A DNA stretch of 64,000 nt, from NCBI RefSeq assembly GCF_013337765.1, contig NZ_VBSB01000005.1, positions 310,001 to 374,000 of the forward strand. Reading direction: 5' to 3'. The position numbers and the translations under genes were made by a program. The DNA is from Mycolicibacterium sphagni (GTDB lineage Bacteria > Actinomycetota > Actinomycetes > Mycobacteriales > Mycobacteriaceae). The notes beneath the pieces were generated by a model that saw nothing but the letters and a program-made list of their open reading frames with translations, did not search any database and was not told where the DNA came from. Below are positions 1 through 9,476 of the stretch, one piece after another. Every line of letters starts with the position of its first letter. The first letter of the stretch is position 1.

Positions 1-936
1 GTGTACGAGGAGGAGTACTTCCGCGCCGGGGCGCCGGGACGGGCCAGCGCCAACGGCACCTCGATGCTGGCGCCGACCCTGTTCGCGCACGGAACCGAGG
101 ACCAACTGGACCGGGTGCTGCCGAAAATGGCCAGCGGCGAAGAGATCTGGGCGCAGGCCTGGTCGGAGCCGGAGTCCGGTAGCGACCTCGCCTCGCTGCG
201 CTCGACGGCCACTGCGACCGACGGTGGCTGGCTGCTCAACGGCCAGAAGATCTGGAGTTCGCGGGCGGTGTTCGGCGAGCGGGGATTCGGGCTGTTCCGG
301 TCCGACCCGGCCGCCGAACGTCACAAGGGCTTGACCTACTTCATGTTTGACCTCAAGGCCGACGGCGTCACCGTCCGCCCGATATCGCAGCTCGGCGGTG
401 ACACCGGGTTCGGTGAGATCTTCTTCGACGATGTGTTCGTCCCCGACGCCGATGTCATCGGCGGCGTGCACGACGGCTGGCGCGCGGCGATGAGTACCTC
501 GAGCAACGAGCGCGGCATGTCGCTTCGCAGCCCGGCTCGCTTCCTCGCCCCGGCCGAGCGGCTGGTGTCGCAGTGGCGTGACCGGGGTTCCGACCCGGCG
601 TTCGCGGACCGGGTTGCCGACGCCTGGATCAAGGCGCAGGCCTACCGCCTGCACACTTTCGGCACCGTGACCCGGGTCGCCGGCGGCGGTGAACTGGGCG
701 CGGAATCGTCGGTGACCAAGGTGTTCTGGTCCGAGCTCGACGTCGCCCTGCACCAGTCCGCTTTGGAATTGCGGGGGGCCGATGCCGAACTCACCGACGG
801 CTGGAGCGACGGTCTGCTGTTCGCGCTGGGCGGCCCGATCTACGCCGGCACCAACGAGATTCAGCGCAATATCATCGCCGAGCGGTTGCTCGGGCTGCCC
901 CGAGAAAGCTCAGCGAGCGCAGGAGCGAAGAAATGA
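1..936 (+). CDS. fadE31: Acyl-CoA dehydrogenase FadE31, 5' end outside the window
   Basis: This is the C-terminal ~311 residues of an acyl-CoA dehydrogenase (family length about 380), so roughly 70 N-terminal residues lie upstream; the GTG at base 1 is an internal valine codon. Family marks are the central beta-domain pattern WSEPESGSDLAS, a GQKIWSS stretch and the C-terminal YAGTNEIQRNI motif found in FAD-dependent dehydrogenases. Order with the next genes matches mycobacterial fadE31-fadE32-fadE33, which belong to the KstR2-controlled set for the last steroid rings. FadE31 is thought to pair with FadE32 or FadE33 as a heteromer. Its stop overlaps the fadE32 start by four bases (ATGA), which suggests translational coupling. 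Confidence 0.9.
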   Translation: MYEEEYFRAGAPGRASANGTSMLAPTLFAHGTEDQLDRVLPKMASGEEIWAQAWSEPESGSDLASLRSTATATDGGWLLNGQKIWSSRAVFGERGFGLFRSDPAAERHKGLTYFMFDLKADGVTVRPISQLGGDTGFGEIFFDDVFVPDADVIGGVHDGWRAAMSTSSNERGMSLRSPARFLAPAERLVSQWRDRGSDPAFADRVADAWIKAQAYRLHTFGTVTRVAGGGELGAESSVTKVFWSELDVALHQSALELRGADAELTDGWSDGLLFALGGPIYAGTNEIQRNIIAERLLGLPRESSASAGAKK

Positions 937-1889
937 AATTCGCACTCGACGAACAGCAGCGTGACTTCGCAGCCAGCATCGACGCCGCGCTGGGCGCCGC
1001 CGACGTGCCCGGCGCCGTCCGGGCCTGGGCCGAGGGTGACACCACCCCCGCCCGCAAGGTGTGGTCGGCGCTGACCGACCTGGGTGTCACCGCGTTGGTG
1101 GTGCCCGAGAAGTACGACGGCATCGAGGCTCATCCCGTCGACCTGGTGGTAGCGCTGGAACGGCTGGGCCGCTGGAATGTTCCCGGCCCGGTCGCCGAAT
1201 CCATTGCGGTGGCACCGATTCTGATGGCCGGCGACGACCGCTCGGCGGGGCTGGCCGCCGGTGAACTGATCGCGACGGTCGCGCTGCCACCTGCGGTGCC
1301 GCGCGCCGTCAACGCCGACTTCGCCGGGCTGACGCTGCTCGCCCAGAACGGTCAAGTCAGCGAGGCCACCGTCGGCGACGCCCACGAATCCGTCGACCCC
1401 AGCCGCCGGCTGTTCGACGTCATCGCCACCGGCAACGCCCGCGACGCCGACGTGGCGCGGGCCTACGAATTCGGTGCGCTGGCCACCGCCGCCTTGTTGG
1501 TCGGCGCCGGCCAGGCGATGCTGGATATGTCGGTCGAATATGCCAAGCAGCGCAGCCAATTCGGTCGCATCATCGGCAGCTACCAGGCGCTCAAACACAA
1601 GCTCGCCGACGTCCACATCGCGGTCGAGCTGGCCCGTCCGCTGGTCTACGGAGCTGCGCTGTCCCTGGCCGACGGATCCCCCGATACCGCACGGGATGTC
1701 AGTGCCGCCAAGGCCGCCGCCTCGGATGCCGCGCTGCTGGCGGCACGGTCGTCACTGCAGACCCACGGCGCCATCGGCTTCACCTCCGAACACGATCTGT
1801 CGCTTTGGCTACTGCGGGTGCAGGCGCTGCACTCGGCGTGGGGCGATCCGACCAGTCATCGACGTCGAGTGCTGGAGGCGCTGGCATGA
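933..1889 (+). CDS. fadE32: Acyl-CoA dehydrogenase FadE32
   Basis: A 318-residue acyl-CoA dehydrogenase subunit, shorter than canonical family members, as is typical of mycobacterial FadE proteins that work as heteromers. The C-terminal helical domain carries YAKQRSQFGRIIGSYQALKH (about residues 205-225), the signature of this fold, and a late HGAIGFTSEHDLSLW stretch. In related mycobacteria FadE32 is assigned to beta-oxidation of the propionyl remnant after steroid C/D ring opening. The ATG start overlaps the fadE31 stop and the stop overlaps the fadE33 start, both by four bases, so the three are one translation-coupled unit. Exact substrate is inferred from orthology only. Confidence 0.9.
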   Translation: MKFALDEQQRDFAASIDAALGAADVPGAVRAWAEGDTTPARKVWSALTDLGVTALVVPEKYDGIEAHPVDLVVALERLGRWNVPGPVAESIAVAPILMAGDDRSAGLAAGELIATVALPPAVPRAVNADFAGLTLLAQNGQVSEATVGDAHESVDPSRRLFDVIATGNARDADVARAYEFGALATAALLVGAGQAMLDMSVEYAKQRSQFGRIIGSYQALKHKLADVHIAVELARPLVYGAALSLADGSPDTARDVSAAKAAASDAALLAARSSLQTHGAIGFTSEHDLSLWLLRVQALHSAWGDPTSHRRRVLEALA

Positions 1890-2842
1890 CATCCTCTGAA
1901 GAACGGCAGATGCTGCGCGACACCGTCGCGGCACTGATCGACAAGCACGCCTCCCCCGCCGCGGTGCGCGAAGCCATGGAGTCCGAGCTCGGCTACGACG
2001 AATCCTTGTGGACGAAGCTGTGCGAGCAGGTCGGCGTCGCTGCCCTGGTGGTTCCCGAAGAGCTCGGCGGGGCGGGCGGCGAATTAGCCGATGCCGCAGC
2101 AGTTCTCGAGGAGCTCGGCCGCGGCCTGGTCCCCACACCGCTGCTCGGCACGACGCTGGCTGAGCTGGCGCTCCTAGCCGCCTTGGAAAATGGGGAAGCG
2201 CCCGACGACACCCTCGAGCAGCTGGCGGCAGGCGAAGCCATCGGCGCCGTCGTGTTCGACCCCGGCTATGTCGTGAACGGCGACGTCGCCGACGTGGTGA
2301 TCGCTGTCGAGGACGGCTCGCTGTCCCGGTGGAGCGATGTCACCACCGAGGCCGTGCAGACCATGGACCCGACCCGCCGGCTGGCCCGCCTGTCCCCCGG
2401 CTCCACCACGGCGATCGGGACCGATCCTGCATTGGCCGACACCGCGGCGATCCTGCTGGCGGCCGAGCAGATCGGCGCCGCGGCGCGGTGCCTGGAACTC
2501 ACCGTCGAATACACCAAAGAGCGCGTGCAATTCGGGCGGCCGATCGGCAGCTTCCAAGCGCTGAAGCACCGGATGGCCGACCTGTACGTCGCCGTGCAGT
2601 CGGCGCGCGCCGTCGTCGGGGATGCGATCGCGGACCCCACGCCGGTATCGGCCGCGCTGGCCCGCCTGGCCGCCACCGAGGCGTTCACCAAGGTCGCAGG
2701 CGAAGCTATCCAGATGCACGGCGGCATCGCGATCACCTGGGAACACGACATCCAGCTGTACTTCAAGCGGGCGCACGGCAGCGCCCAGTTGCTGGGTTCG
2801 GTGTCCGATCAACTCCGCCAGCTCGAATCGCAGGTGCTCTAG
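1886..2842 (+). CDS. fadE33: Acyl-CoA dehydrogenase FadE33
   Basis: A 318-residue acyl-CoA dehydrogenase subunit, paralogous to the preceding gene: the helical signature YTKERVQFGRPIGSFQALKH and the late HGGIAITWEHDIQLYFKRAH stretch align with FadE32. The ATG at 1886 is chosen over an earlier in-frame start at 1805 because it overlaps the fadE32 stop (ATGA) and has GGAGG at 1874-1878, seven bases upstream. It probably partners FadE31 in steroid C/D-ring fragment oxidation (known from the family; the pairing is inferred here). The next gene follows after only 10 bases. Confidence 0.9.
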   Translation: MTSSEERQMLRDTVAALIDKHASPAAVREAMESELGYDESLWTKLCEQVGVAALVVPEELGGAGGELADAAAVLEELGRGLVPTPLLGTTLAELALLAALENGEAPDDTLEQLAAGEAIGAVVFDPGYVVNGDVADVVIAVEDGSLSRWSDVTTEAVQTMDPTRRLARLSPGSTTAIGTDPALADTAAILLAAEQIGAAARCLELTVEYTKERVQFGRPIGSFQALKHRMADLYVAVQSARAVVGDAIADPTPVSAALARLAATEAFTKVAGEAIQMHGGIAITWEHDIQLYFKRAHGSAQLLGSVSDQLRQLESQVL

Positions 2843-2852
2843 CCTAAGCACC

Positions 2853-3734
2853 ATGCCGACCGGTTCCGTCGAGGATCTTCCCAGACCGATCGGCTATGTC
2901 CTGGGCGGCGGCGGCAGCCTCGGCGCTATCCAGGTCGGCATGCTGCAGGCGCTCAGTGAGCGTGATGTCCGGCCCGGCCTGGTGGCGGGTACCTCCGTCG
3001 GCTCGATCAATGGGGCGGTGCTGGCGTCCGACCCGAACGGTGCCGCGAATCGGCTCTCCCACGCATGGGCGCGTATGACACGGGAGAAGGTGTTCCCGGG
3101 TGGCCTCATCGCCCAGGCGCTGATGCTGCAGCGAGTCAAGACACACCTGTTTCCCAATACCGGCCTGGCCGAGATGATCGCTGAATTCCTTGGTGCCACA
3201 GTAGAATTCGCCGACCTCGAGCTTCCGTTCGCCGCTGTCACGATGAATGTCGCGACGGCACAACCGCACGTGCTGCGCGAGGGTTTACTGCTGCCCGCCC
3301 TGTTGGCGAGTGCCGCTATCCCCGGTATCTACCCGCCAGTGGTACACGACGGCCTGCGCCTCTTCGACGGCGGAGTGGTTGCCAACGTACCCATGCGGCA
3401 GGCGGTCGCCATGGGAGCTCGCTCGCTCATCGTGCTCGACTGCTTCTTCCCCGGCCAGCTGCCTGGGTCGACCGACACCATCGCCGACATCCTGCTGTAC
3501 ACGGCGTTGGTCACCACGCGCACGCAAGCGGTGGCGGAGGCTGCACTCGTTGCCGCGGAGTTGCCTGTGGTGTACCTGCCCGGACCCGCACCCAGGCTGA
3601 TCTCGCCGCTCGACTTCACGCATACGACCGAGCTGATCGAGGACGCCTACACGTCCTCGCGACTTTTTCTGGACAACCTCGAGATCACCGGGCGCGGGCT
3701 GTACGGTCAGCACCCACCGGAGGCGGTGTTCTAG
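2853..3734 (+). CDS. Patatin-like phospholipase/esterase
   Basis: A 293-residue patatin-fold serine hydrolase. The glycine-rich oxyanion loop GGGGSLGA is near residues 18-25, the nucleophile elbow GTSVGS near 46-51, and the catalytic aspartate motif DGG near 172-174, so the Ser-Asp dyad is intact. ATG 2853 sits just before the conserved N-terminus; the open frame upstream is the shadow of fadE33. It lies 10 bases after fadE33 and its stop is one base before the aspB start, so it is clearly within this operon. As I recall the M. tuberculosis locus, fadE33 is followed directly by aspB, so this gene looks like an addition. Its substrate is unknown; release of acyl groups from lipids or sterol esters is a guess from context. 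Confidence 0.85.
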   Translation: MPTGSVEDLPRPIGYVLGGGGSLGAIQVGMLQALSERDVRPGLVAGTSVGSINGAVLASDPNGAANRLSHAWARMTREKVFPGGLIAQALMLQRVKTHLFPNTGLAEMIAEFLGATVEFADLELPFAAVTMNVATAQPHVLREGLLLPALLASAAIPGIYPPVVHDGLRLFDGGVVANVPMRQAVAMGARSLIVLDCFFPGQLPGSTDTIADILLYTALVTTRTQAVAEAALVAAELPVVYLPGPAPRLISPLDFTHTTELIEDAYTSSRLFLDNLEITGRGLYGQHPPEAVF

Positions 3735-3735
3735 C

Positions 3736-4908
3736 GTGACTGGAGTGAACAACCGCGTTGCGCTGCGAGCCGGAATCCCGCCGTTCTATGTGATGGACGT
3801 GTGGCTGGCCGCCGCCGAGCGTCAGCGCACCCACGGCGACCTGGTGAACCTGTCGGCAGGCCAGCCCAGTGTCGGCGCCCCCGAACCGGTGCGCGCGGCC
3901 GCGGCGGCGGCGCTGGAAACCAATCAGCTCGGGTACACCGTCGCCCTGGGTATCCCGGAGCTGCGCGAGGCGATCGCCGGGTCCTACGCGGGCCGCTACG
4001 GTCTGGATGTCAGCGCCGACGACGTGGTGGTGACCACCGGGTCCTCGGGCGGCTTCCTGCTGGCGTTCCTCGCGTGCTTCGACGCCGGTGACCGGGTGGC
4101 CATCGCCAGCCCCGGCTACCCCTGCTACCGCAACATCCTGTCCGCATTGGGCTGTGAGGTCGTCGAGATCCCGTGCGGGCCCGAAACCCGGTTCCAGCCG
4201 ACCGTGCAGATGCTGGCCGAGCTCGACCCGCCGGTGCAGGGCGTGATCGTGGCCAGCCCGGCCAACCCCACCGGCACGGTGATCCCGCCGGAAGAACTCG
4301 CGGCCATCGCAACCTGGTGCGATGCGACCGGGGCGCGACTGATCAGCGACGAGGTGTATCACGGGCTGGTCTACCCGGGCGCGCCGGAGACGTCGTGTGC
4401 CTGGCAGACCTCCCGCAATGCCGTTGTGGCGAACAGCTTTTCGAAGTACTTCGCAATGACGGGCTGGCGGCTGGGCTGGCTGCTGGTACCCAGGGAATTG
4501 CGGCGCGCGGTGGACTGCCTGACCGGAAACTTCACCATCTGCCCGCCGGTGCTCCCGCAATTCGCCGGCGTGGCGGCGTTCACGCCCGAAGCGATAGCCG
4601 AAGCCGAAGGCCATCTACACCACTACGCGGCCAACCGAGAGAAGCTGTTGGCCGGCCTGCGCCAGGTCGGCATTACCCGGCTGGCGCCCACCGACGGAGC
4701 GTTCTACGTCTACGCCGACGTCTCCGACTTCACCTCGGACTCGTTGACCTTCTGCGAAAAGCTGCTGGCCGACACCGGATTGGCGATCGCCCCCGGGATC
4801 GACTTCGACCCCGCACGCGGCGGCTCGTTCGTGCGACTGTCCTTCGCCGGACCGTCCAGCGATATCGACGAAGCGCTACGCCGGCTCGGCACCTGGCTGG
4901 CGCGCTAA
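3736..4908 (+). CDS. aspB: PLP-dependent aminotransferase class I/II (AspB-like)
   Basis: A 390-residue fold-type I aminotransferase. The PLP-lysine motif SFSKYFAMTGWRLGW is near residues 234-248, with upstream SPANPTGTVIP and ISDEVYHGL stretches that contact the cofactor. It corresponds in order and length to mycobacterial AspB (Rv3565). A GTG at 3736 follows the patatin stop by one base; a second GTG at 3745 (NNRVALRAG) is an equally plausible start. The true amino acid substrate is not evident; the aspB name is traditional. It ends in a four-base convergent overlap with the transporter gene on the other strand. Confidence 0.85.
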   Translation: MTGVNNRVALRAGIPPFYVMDVWLAAAERQRTHGDLVNLSAGQPSVGAPEPVRAAAAAALETNQLGYTVALGIPELREAIAGSYAGRYGLDVSADDVVVTTGSSGGFLLAFLACFDAGDRVAIASPGYPCYRNILSALGCEVVEIPCGPETRFQPTVQMLAELDPPVQGVIVASPANPTGTVIPPEELAAIATWCDATGARLISDEVYHGLVYPGAPETSCAWQTSRNAVVANSFSKYFAMTGWRLGWLLVPRELRRAVDCLTGNFTICPPVLPQFAGVAAFTPEAIAEAEGHLHHYAANREKLLAGLRQVGITRLAPTDGAFYVYADVSDFTSDSLTFCEKLLADTGLAIAPGIDFDPARGGSFVRLSFAGPSSDIDEALRRLGTWLAR

Positions 4909-6239
4909 CCCAACGCCGCCGCCCGCCGGTCGGCGGCATCGATGTCCGCGAGATCGATGCCCTTGGTCTCGCGGGTGAAGGCCAGCGCGATGAGAGTGAT
5001 CACCGCAGCGGCCGCCAGGTAGATCGCGATCGGGACCGCGGAGCCATAGACCGACAACAGCTTGACCGCGATGATCGGCGCCAGCGAACCGGCGAAGATC
5101 GCGGTGACCTGATAGCCAAGGGACACACCGGAATAGCGCATCCTGGTCGGGAACATCTCGGCCATCAGCGCCGGCTGCGGGGCGTACATCAGGGCGTGGA
5201 TGACCAGACCGAGAATGATCGAACCCATGATCAGCAGGTACTGGCCGCTGTTCATCATCGGGAAGGCGAAGAAGCCCCACGCACCGGCTCCGATCGCACC
5301 GACCAGGTAGACGGGCTTGCGCCCGTAGCGATCCGACAGCCGGCCGGCGTACGGAATGGCCACGAAATGCACTGCGTGCGCCGCTAATAGCCACCACAGG
5401 ATGTCGCTGGTATCGGCGTGCACCTCCACCTTGAGATACGTGATCGAGAACGTGACGACCAGGTAGTACATGATGTTCTCGGCAACCCGCAGACCCATCG
5501 CGGTGAAAACTCCACGGGGATAACGCTTCAGCACCTCGACGACACCGTACGAACTGGCCTTCAGCTGCTCGGCTTCCTGTTGGGCTTCCAGGAAGATCGG
5601 CGCATCGGTGACCTTGGTCCGGATGTAGTAACCGATCAGCACCACCACGGCGGACAGCCAGAACCCGACCCGCCAACCCCAGGACAGGAACGCGGATTCC
5701 GACAGCGTCGCGGTCAGCGTCAGCAGCACGACCGTCGCGAGCATGTTGCCCACCGGCACACCGGCCTGCGGCCAACTCGCCCAGAATCCGCGTTCTCGGC
5801 TCGGACTGTGCTCGGCCACCAACAGCACCGCACCGCCCCACTCCCCGCCTACGGCGAAGCCTTGCAGGAAGCGCAGGACCACCAGAAAGGTCGGTGCCCA
5901 GTAGCCGATCTGCCCGAACGTCGGCAGGCAGCCCATCAAGAACGTCGACGCGCCGACCAGCACCAGGCTGAACTGCAGCAGCCTCTTGCGGCCGTACTTG
6001 TCGCCGAAGTGGCCGAACACAATCCCGCCGAGCGGACGTGCGGCGAAGCCGACCGCATAGGTGATGAACGCGGCCAGGATGGCGTCGAGGTCGCTGGTGC
6101 CCTTGGCGAAGAAGATCTTGTTGAAGACCAGCGTGGCCGCCGTGCCGTAGAGGAAGAATTCGTACCACTCGACGACGGTGCCGGCCATCGAGGCGGCGAC
6201 GACCCTCTTCAGCCCGCTCGTCGCATTGGTCACGCTCAT
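4905..6239 (-). CDS. MFS transporter, metabolite:H+ symporter (MHS) family
   Basis: A 444-residue membrane protein with about twelve hydrophobic segments. N-terminal GTVVEWYEFFLYG and the loop GHFGDKYGRK after the second segment are marks of the MHS group, which imports organic acids or osmolytes such as shikimate, proline/betaine, citrate or alpha-ketoglutarate. A second RLSDRYGRKP loop marks the start of the C-terminal half. AGGGGG lies upstream of the ATG. The gene is divergent from a lipase-like gene, and its upstream region has a perfect CRP-type palindrome 16-35 bases before the start. Placement among steroid genes suggests uptake of a related carboxylate, but this is inference. Confidence 0.85.
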   Translation of the reverse strand: MSVTNATSGLKRVVAASMAGTVVEWYEFFLYGTAATLVFNKIFFAKGTSDLDAILAAFITYAVGFAARPLGGIVFGHFGDKYGRKRLLQFSLVLVGASTFLMGCLPTFGQIGYWAPTFLVVLRFLQGFAVGGEWGGAVLLVAEHSPSRERGFWASWPQAGVPVGNMLATVVLLTLTATLSESAFLSWGWRVGFWLSAVVVLIGYYIRTKVTDAPIFLEAQQEAEQLKASSYGVVEVLKRYPRGVFTAMGLRVAENIMYYLVVTFSITYLKVEVHADTSDILWWLLAAHAVHFVAIPYAGRLSDRYGRKPVYLVGAIGAGAWGFFAFPMMNSGQYLLIMGSIILGLVIHALMYAPQPALMAEMFPTRMRYSGVSLGYQVTAIFAGSLAPIIAVKLLSVYGSAVPIAIYLAAAAVITLIALAFTRETKGIDLADIDAADRRAAALG

Positions 6240-6254
6240 CAGTGCCCCCTTCTT

Positions 6255-6274
6255 GATGTGATGGCGGTCACATC
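6255..6274. promoter_or_regulatory. CRP-type operator palindrome
   Basis: GATGTGATGGCGGTCACATC contains the exact TGTGA-N6-TCACA half-sites (6257-6272) recognised by mycobacterial Crp (Rv3676 family), with two further symmetric bases at each end. It lies 16-35 bases upstream of the transporter ATG, so bound protein would overlap the likely promoter or early leader and could repress it, while lying about 63 bases upstream of the divergent lipase gene. A FadR/GntR-type protein is an alternative binder. Confidence 0.65.
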
Positions 6275-6293
6275 AAAGTATTACCGCACTGAG

Positions 6294-6306
6294 CGCAAAT
6301 ATTGCG
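6294..6306. promoter_or_regulatory. Short palindrome, possible operator
   Basis: CGCAAATATTGCG is a perfect inverted repeat (CGCAA-ATA-TTGCG), 30 bases upstream of the lipase-like ATG at 6337. Its AT-rich centre contrasts with the GC-rich surroundings. It could be an operator for the lipase-like gene; no known binder is recognised. Confidence 0.35.
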
Positions 6307-6336
6307 GGACACCTCCGTAGCTGGTGGGGTCGTGGC

Positions 6337-7104
6337 ATGCCCTTCATCGACCACGAGCTTGGCCGCGCCTACTACCGGCACTGGGCCGCACTCGAGCCCC
6401 ATGCGGCCGTCATCTTCCTGCACGGCTTCGGCGAACACACCGGCGTCTATCACCGGCTGGGTTTCGCCCTCAATGCCGCAGGGATCGACCTATGGGCCGT
6501 CGACCAGTTCGGTCACGGTCTGTCCCCCGGCGCGCGCGGAGATTTCGGCAGGATCGAGGACAGCTCCGCGCTGGCTGAGCGTCTCACCGCGCTGGCCGAG
6601 GAAACAACCCCGGGCATTCCGCTTATCGCACAGGGGCATTCGTACGGGGCGGTGGTGACGTTGTTCCGGCTCCTTGACCAGCCACAGCGCTACCGGGCCG
6701 GGATCATCTCCGGTGCGCCGGTGGTCCCGGTGCCCGAACTGCTCGACACCGACAGCTCACTCGACCTGGACCCGCACTGGCTGTCCGACGATCCGTTCTA
6801 CCTGGACGCGATGGAGAACGATCCGCTGGCGTTCGTCGAGGCCGACAGCGTGCCGCTGGCACGTGAGCTCGACCGCGCATGGGACCGCTTCGGCGCTGAG
6901 CTGCCGAAGCTGACGGTGCCGACGCTGGCCATTCACGGCGAACTCGATCCCATCGCCCCGGTGAGTGCGCTGCGGGCCTACGCCGAACAGATCGAGGCGC
7001 TACGGCTGCGGGAATTTCCCGGCGCACATCACGACATTCTCAACGAGACCGTGCACCGGGAGGTGGCCGCGGCGATCCTCGAGTTCGTCGGCGACAACGC
7101 CTGA
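6337..7104 (+). CDS. Alpha/beta hydrolase, monoacylglycerol-lipase-like
   Basis: A 255-residue alpha/beta hydrolase of the lysophospholipase/monoacylglycerol lipase group. HGFGEHTGVYHRL near residue 29 forms the oxyanion hole; VDQFGHGLSPGARGDF is the family's conserved loop; the nucleophile elbow is GHSYG (about 99-103); the acid is in HGELDPIAP and the base in GAHHD near the C-terminus, so the triad is complete. It is divergent from the MHS transporter and ends three bases before the convergent hsaB stop. Likely hydrolyses monoacylglycerols or similar small esters. It occupies the place where nat is found next to hsaB in M. tuberculosis. Confidence 0.85.
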   Translation: MPFIDHELGRAYYRHWAALEPHAAVIFLHGFGEHTGVYHRLGFALNAAGIDLWAVDQFGHGLSPGARGDFGRIEDSSALAERLTALAEETTPGIPLIAQGHSYGAVVTLFRLLDQPQRYRAGIISGAPVVPVPELLDTDSSLDLDPHWLSDDPFYLDAMENDPLAFVEADSVPLARELDRAWDRFGAELPKLTVPTLAIHGELDPIAPVSALRAYAEQIEALRLREFPGAHHDILNETVHREVAAAILEFVGDNA

Positions 7105-7107
7105 GGG

Positions 7108-7674
7108 CTACAGCCAGGTATCGGGGGTGGTGGCCGTGAGGAAGGCATCCAGGTCGTCGCGCCATTGCGCCGGGGTGTTCTTGTCCGGCTCGATACCGGT
7201 GTACTCGCCGCGATAGAACAGCAGCGGGCGCGGCTTCTTCTTCGGTACCTCGGACAGCGAGTGCACCGCACCGAACACCACGAAGTGGTCGCCGCCGTCA
7301 TGCACCGAGTGCACCGTGCAGTCGATGTGGGCCAGCGTGCCGTCGATCACCGGTGAGCCTAGTTTGCTTGGGCTCCAGTCGATTCCAGCGAACTTGTCCG
7401 GCTCCTTCGAGCCGAATCGGGCTGACACATCGTTCTGCTTCTCGTGCAGGATGTTGACGCAGAACTTTCCGCTGGCCTCGATGGCCGCCCAGGACCGCGA
7501 CAGCTTGGTGGGGCAGAACAGCACAAGTGGCGGCTCGAGCGACAGCGCGGCGAACGACTGACAGGCGAATCCGACCGGAACGTCGTCGTGGATCGTCGTG
7601 ATGATCGTGATGCCGGTGCAGAACTGGCCCAGCACGTGGCGGAACGTGCGAGGGTCGATCGCTGCCGAAGACAT
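7108..7674 (-). CDS. hsaB: HsaB, flavin reductase of 3-HSA hydroxylase
   Basis: A 188-residue flavin reductase of the HpaC-like split-barrel family. The N-terminal FRHVLGQFCTGITIITT and GFACQSFAALSLEPPLVLFC segments form the FMN pocket, and GDHFVVFGAVHSL is the usual C-terminal core strand. It supplies reduced flavin to HsaA, which hydroxylates 3-HSA, the aromatic seco-steroid intermediate. It is last in the minus-strand run hsaA-hsaD-hsaC-hsaB and starts three bases after the hsaC stop. In M. tuberculosis nat follows; here the neighbour is a convergent hydrolase gene. Confidence 0.92.
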   Translation of the reverse strand: MSSAAIDPRTFRHVLGQFCTGITIITTIHDDVPVGFACQSFAALSLEPPLVLFCPTKLSRSWAAIEASGKFCVNILHEKQNDVSARFGSKEPDKFAGIDWSPSKLGSPVIDGTLAHIDCTVHSVHDGGDHFVVFGAVHSLSEVPKKKPRPLLFYRGEYTGIEPDKNTPAQWRDDLDAFLTATTPDTWL

Positions 7675-7677
7675 CGG

Positions 7678-9476
<1,799 letters not shown>

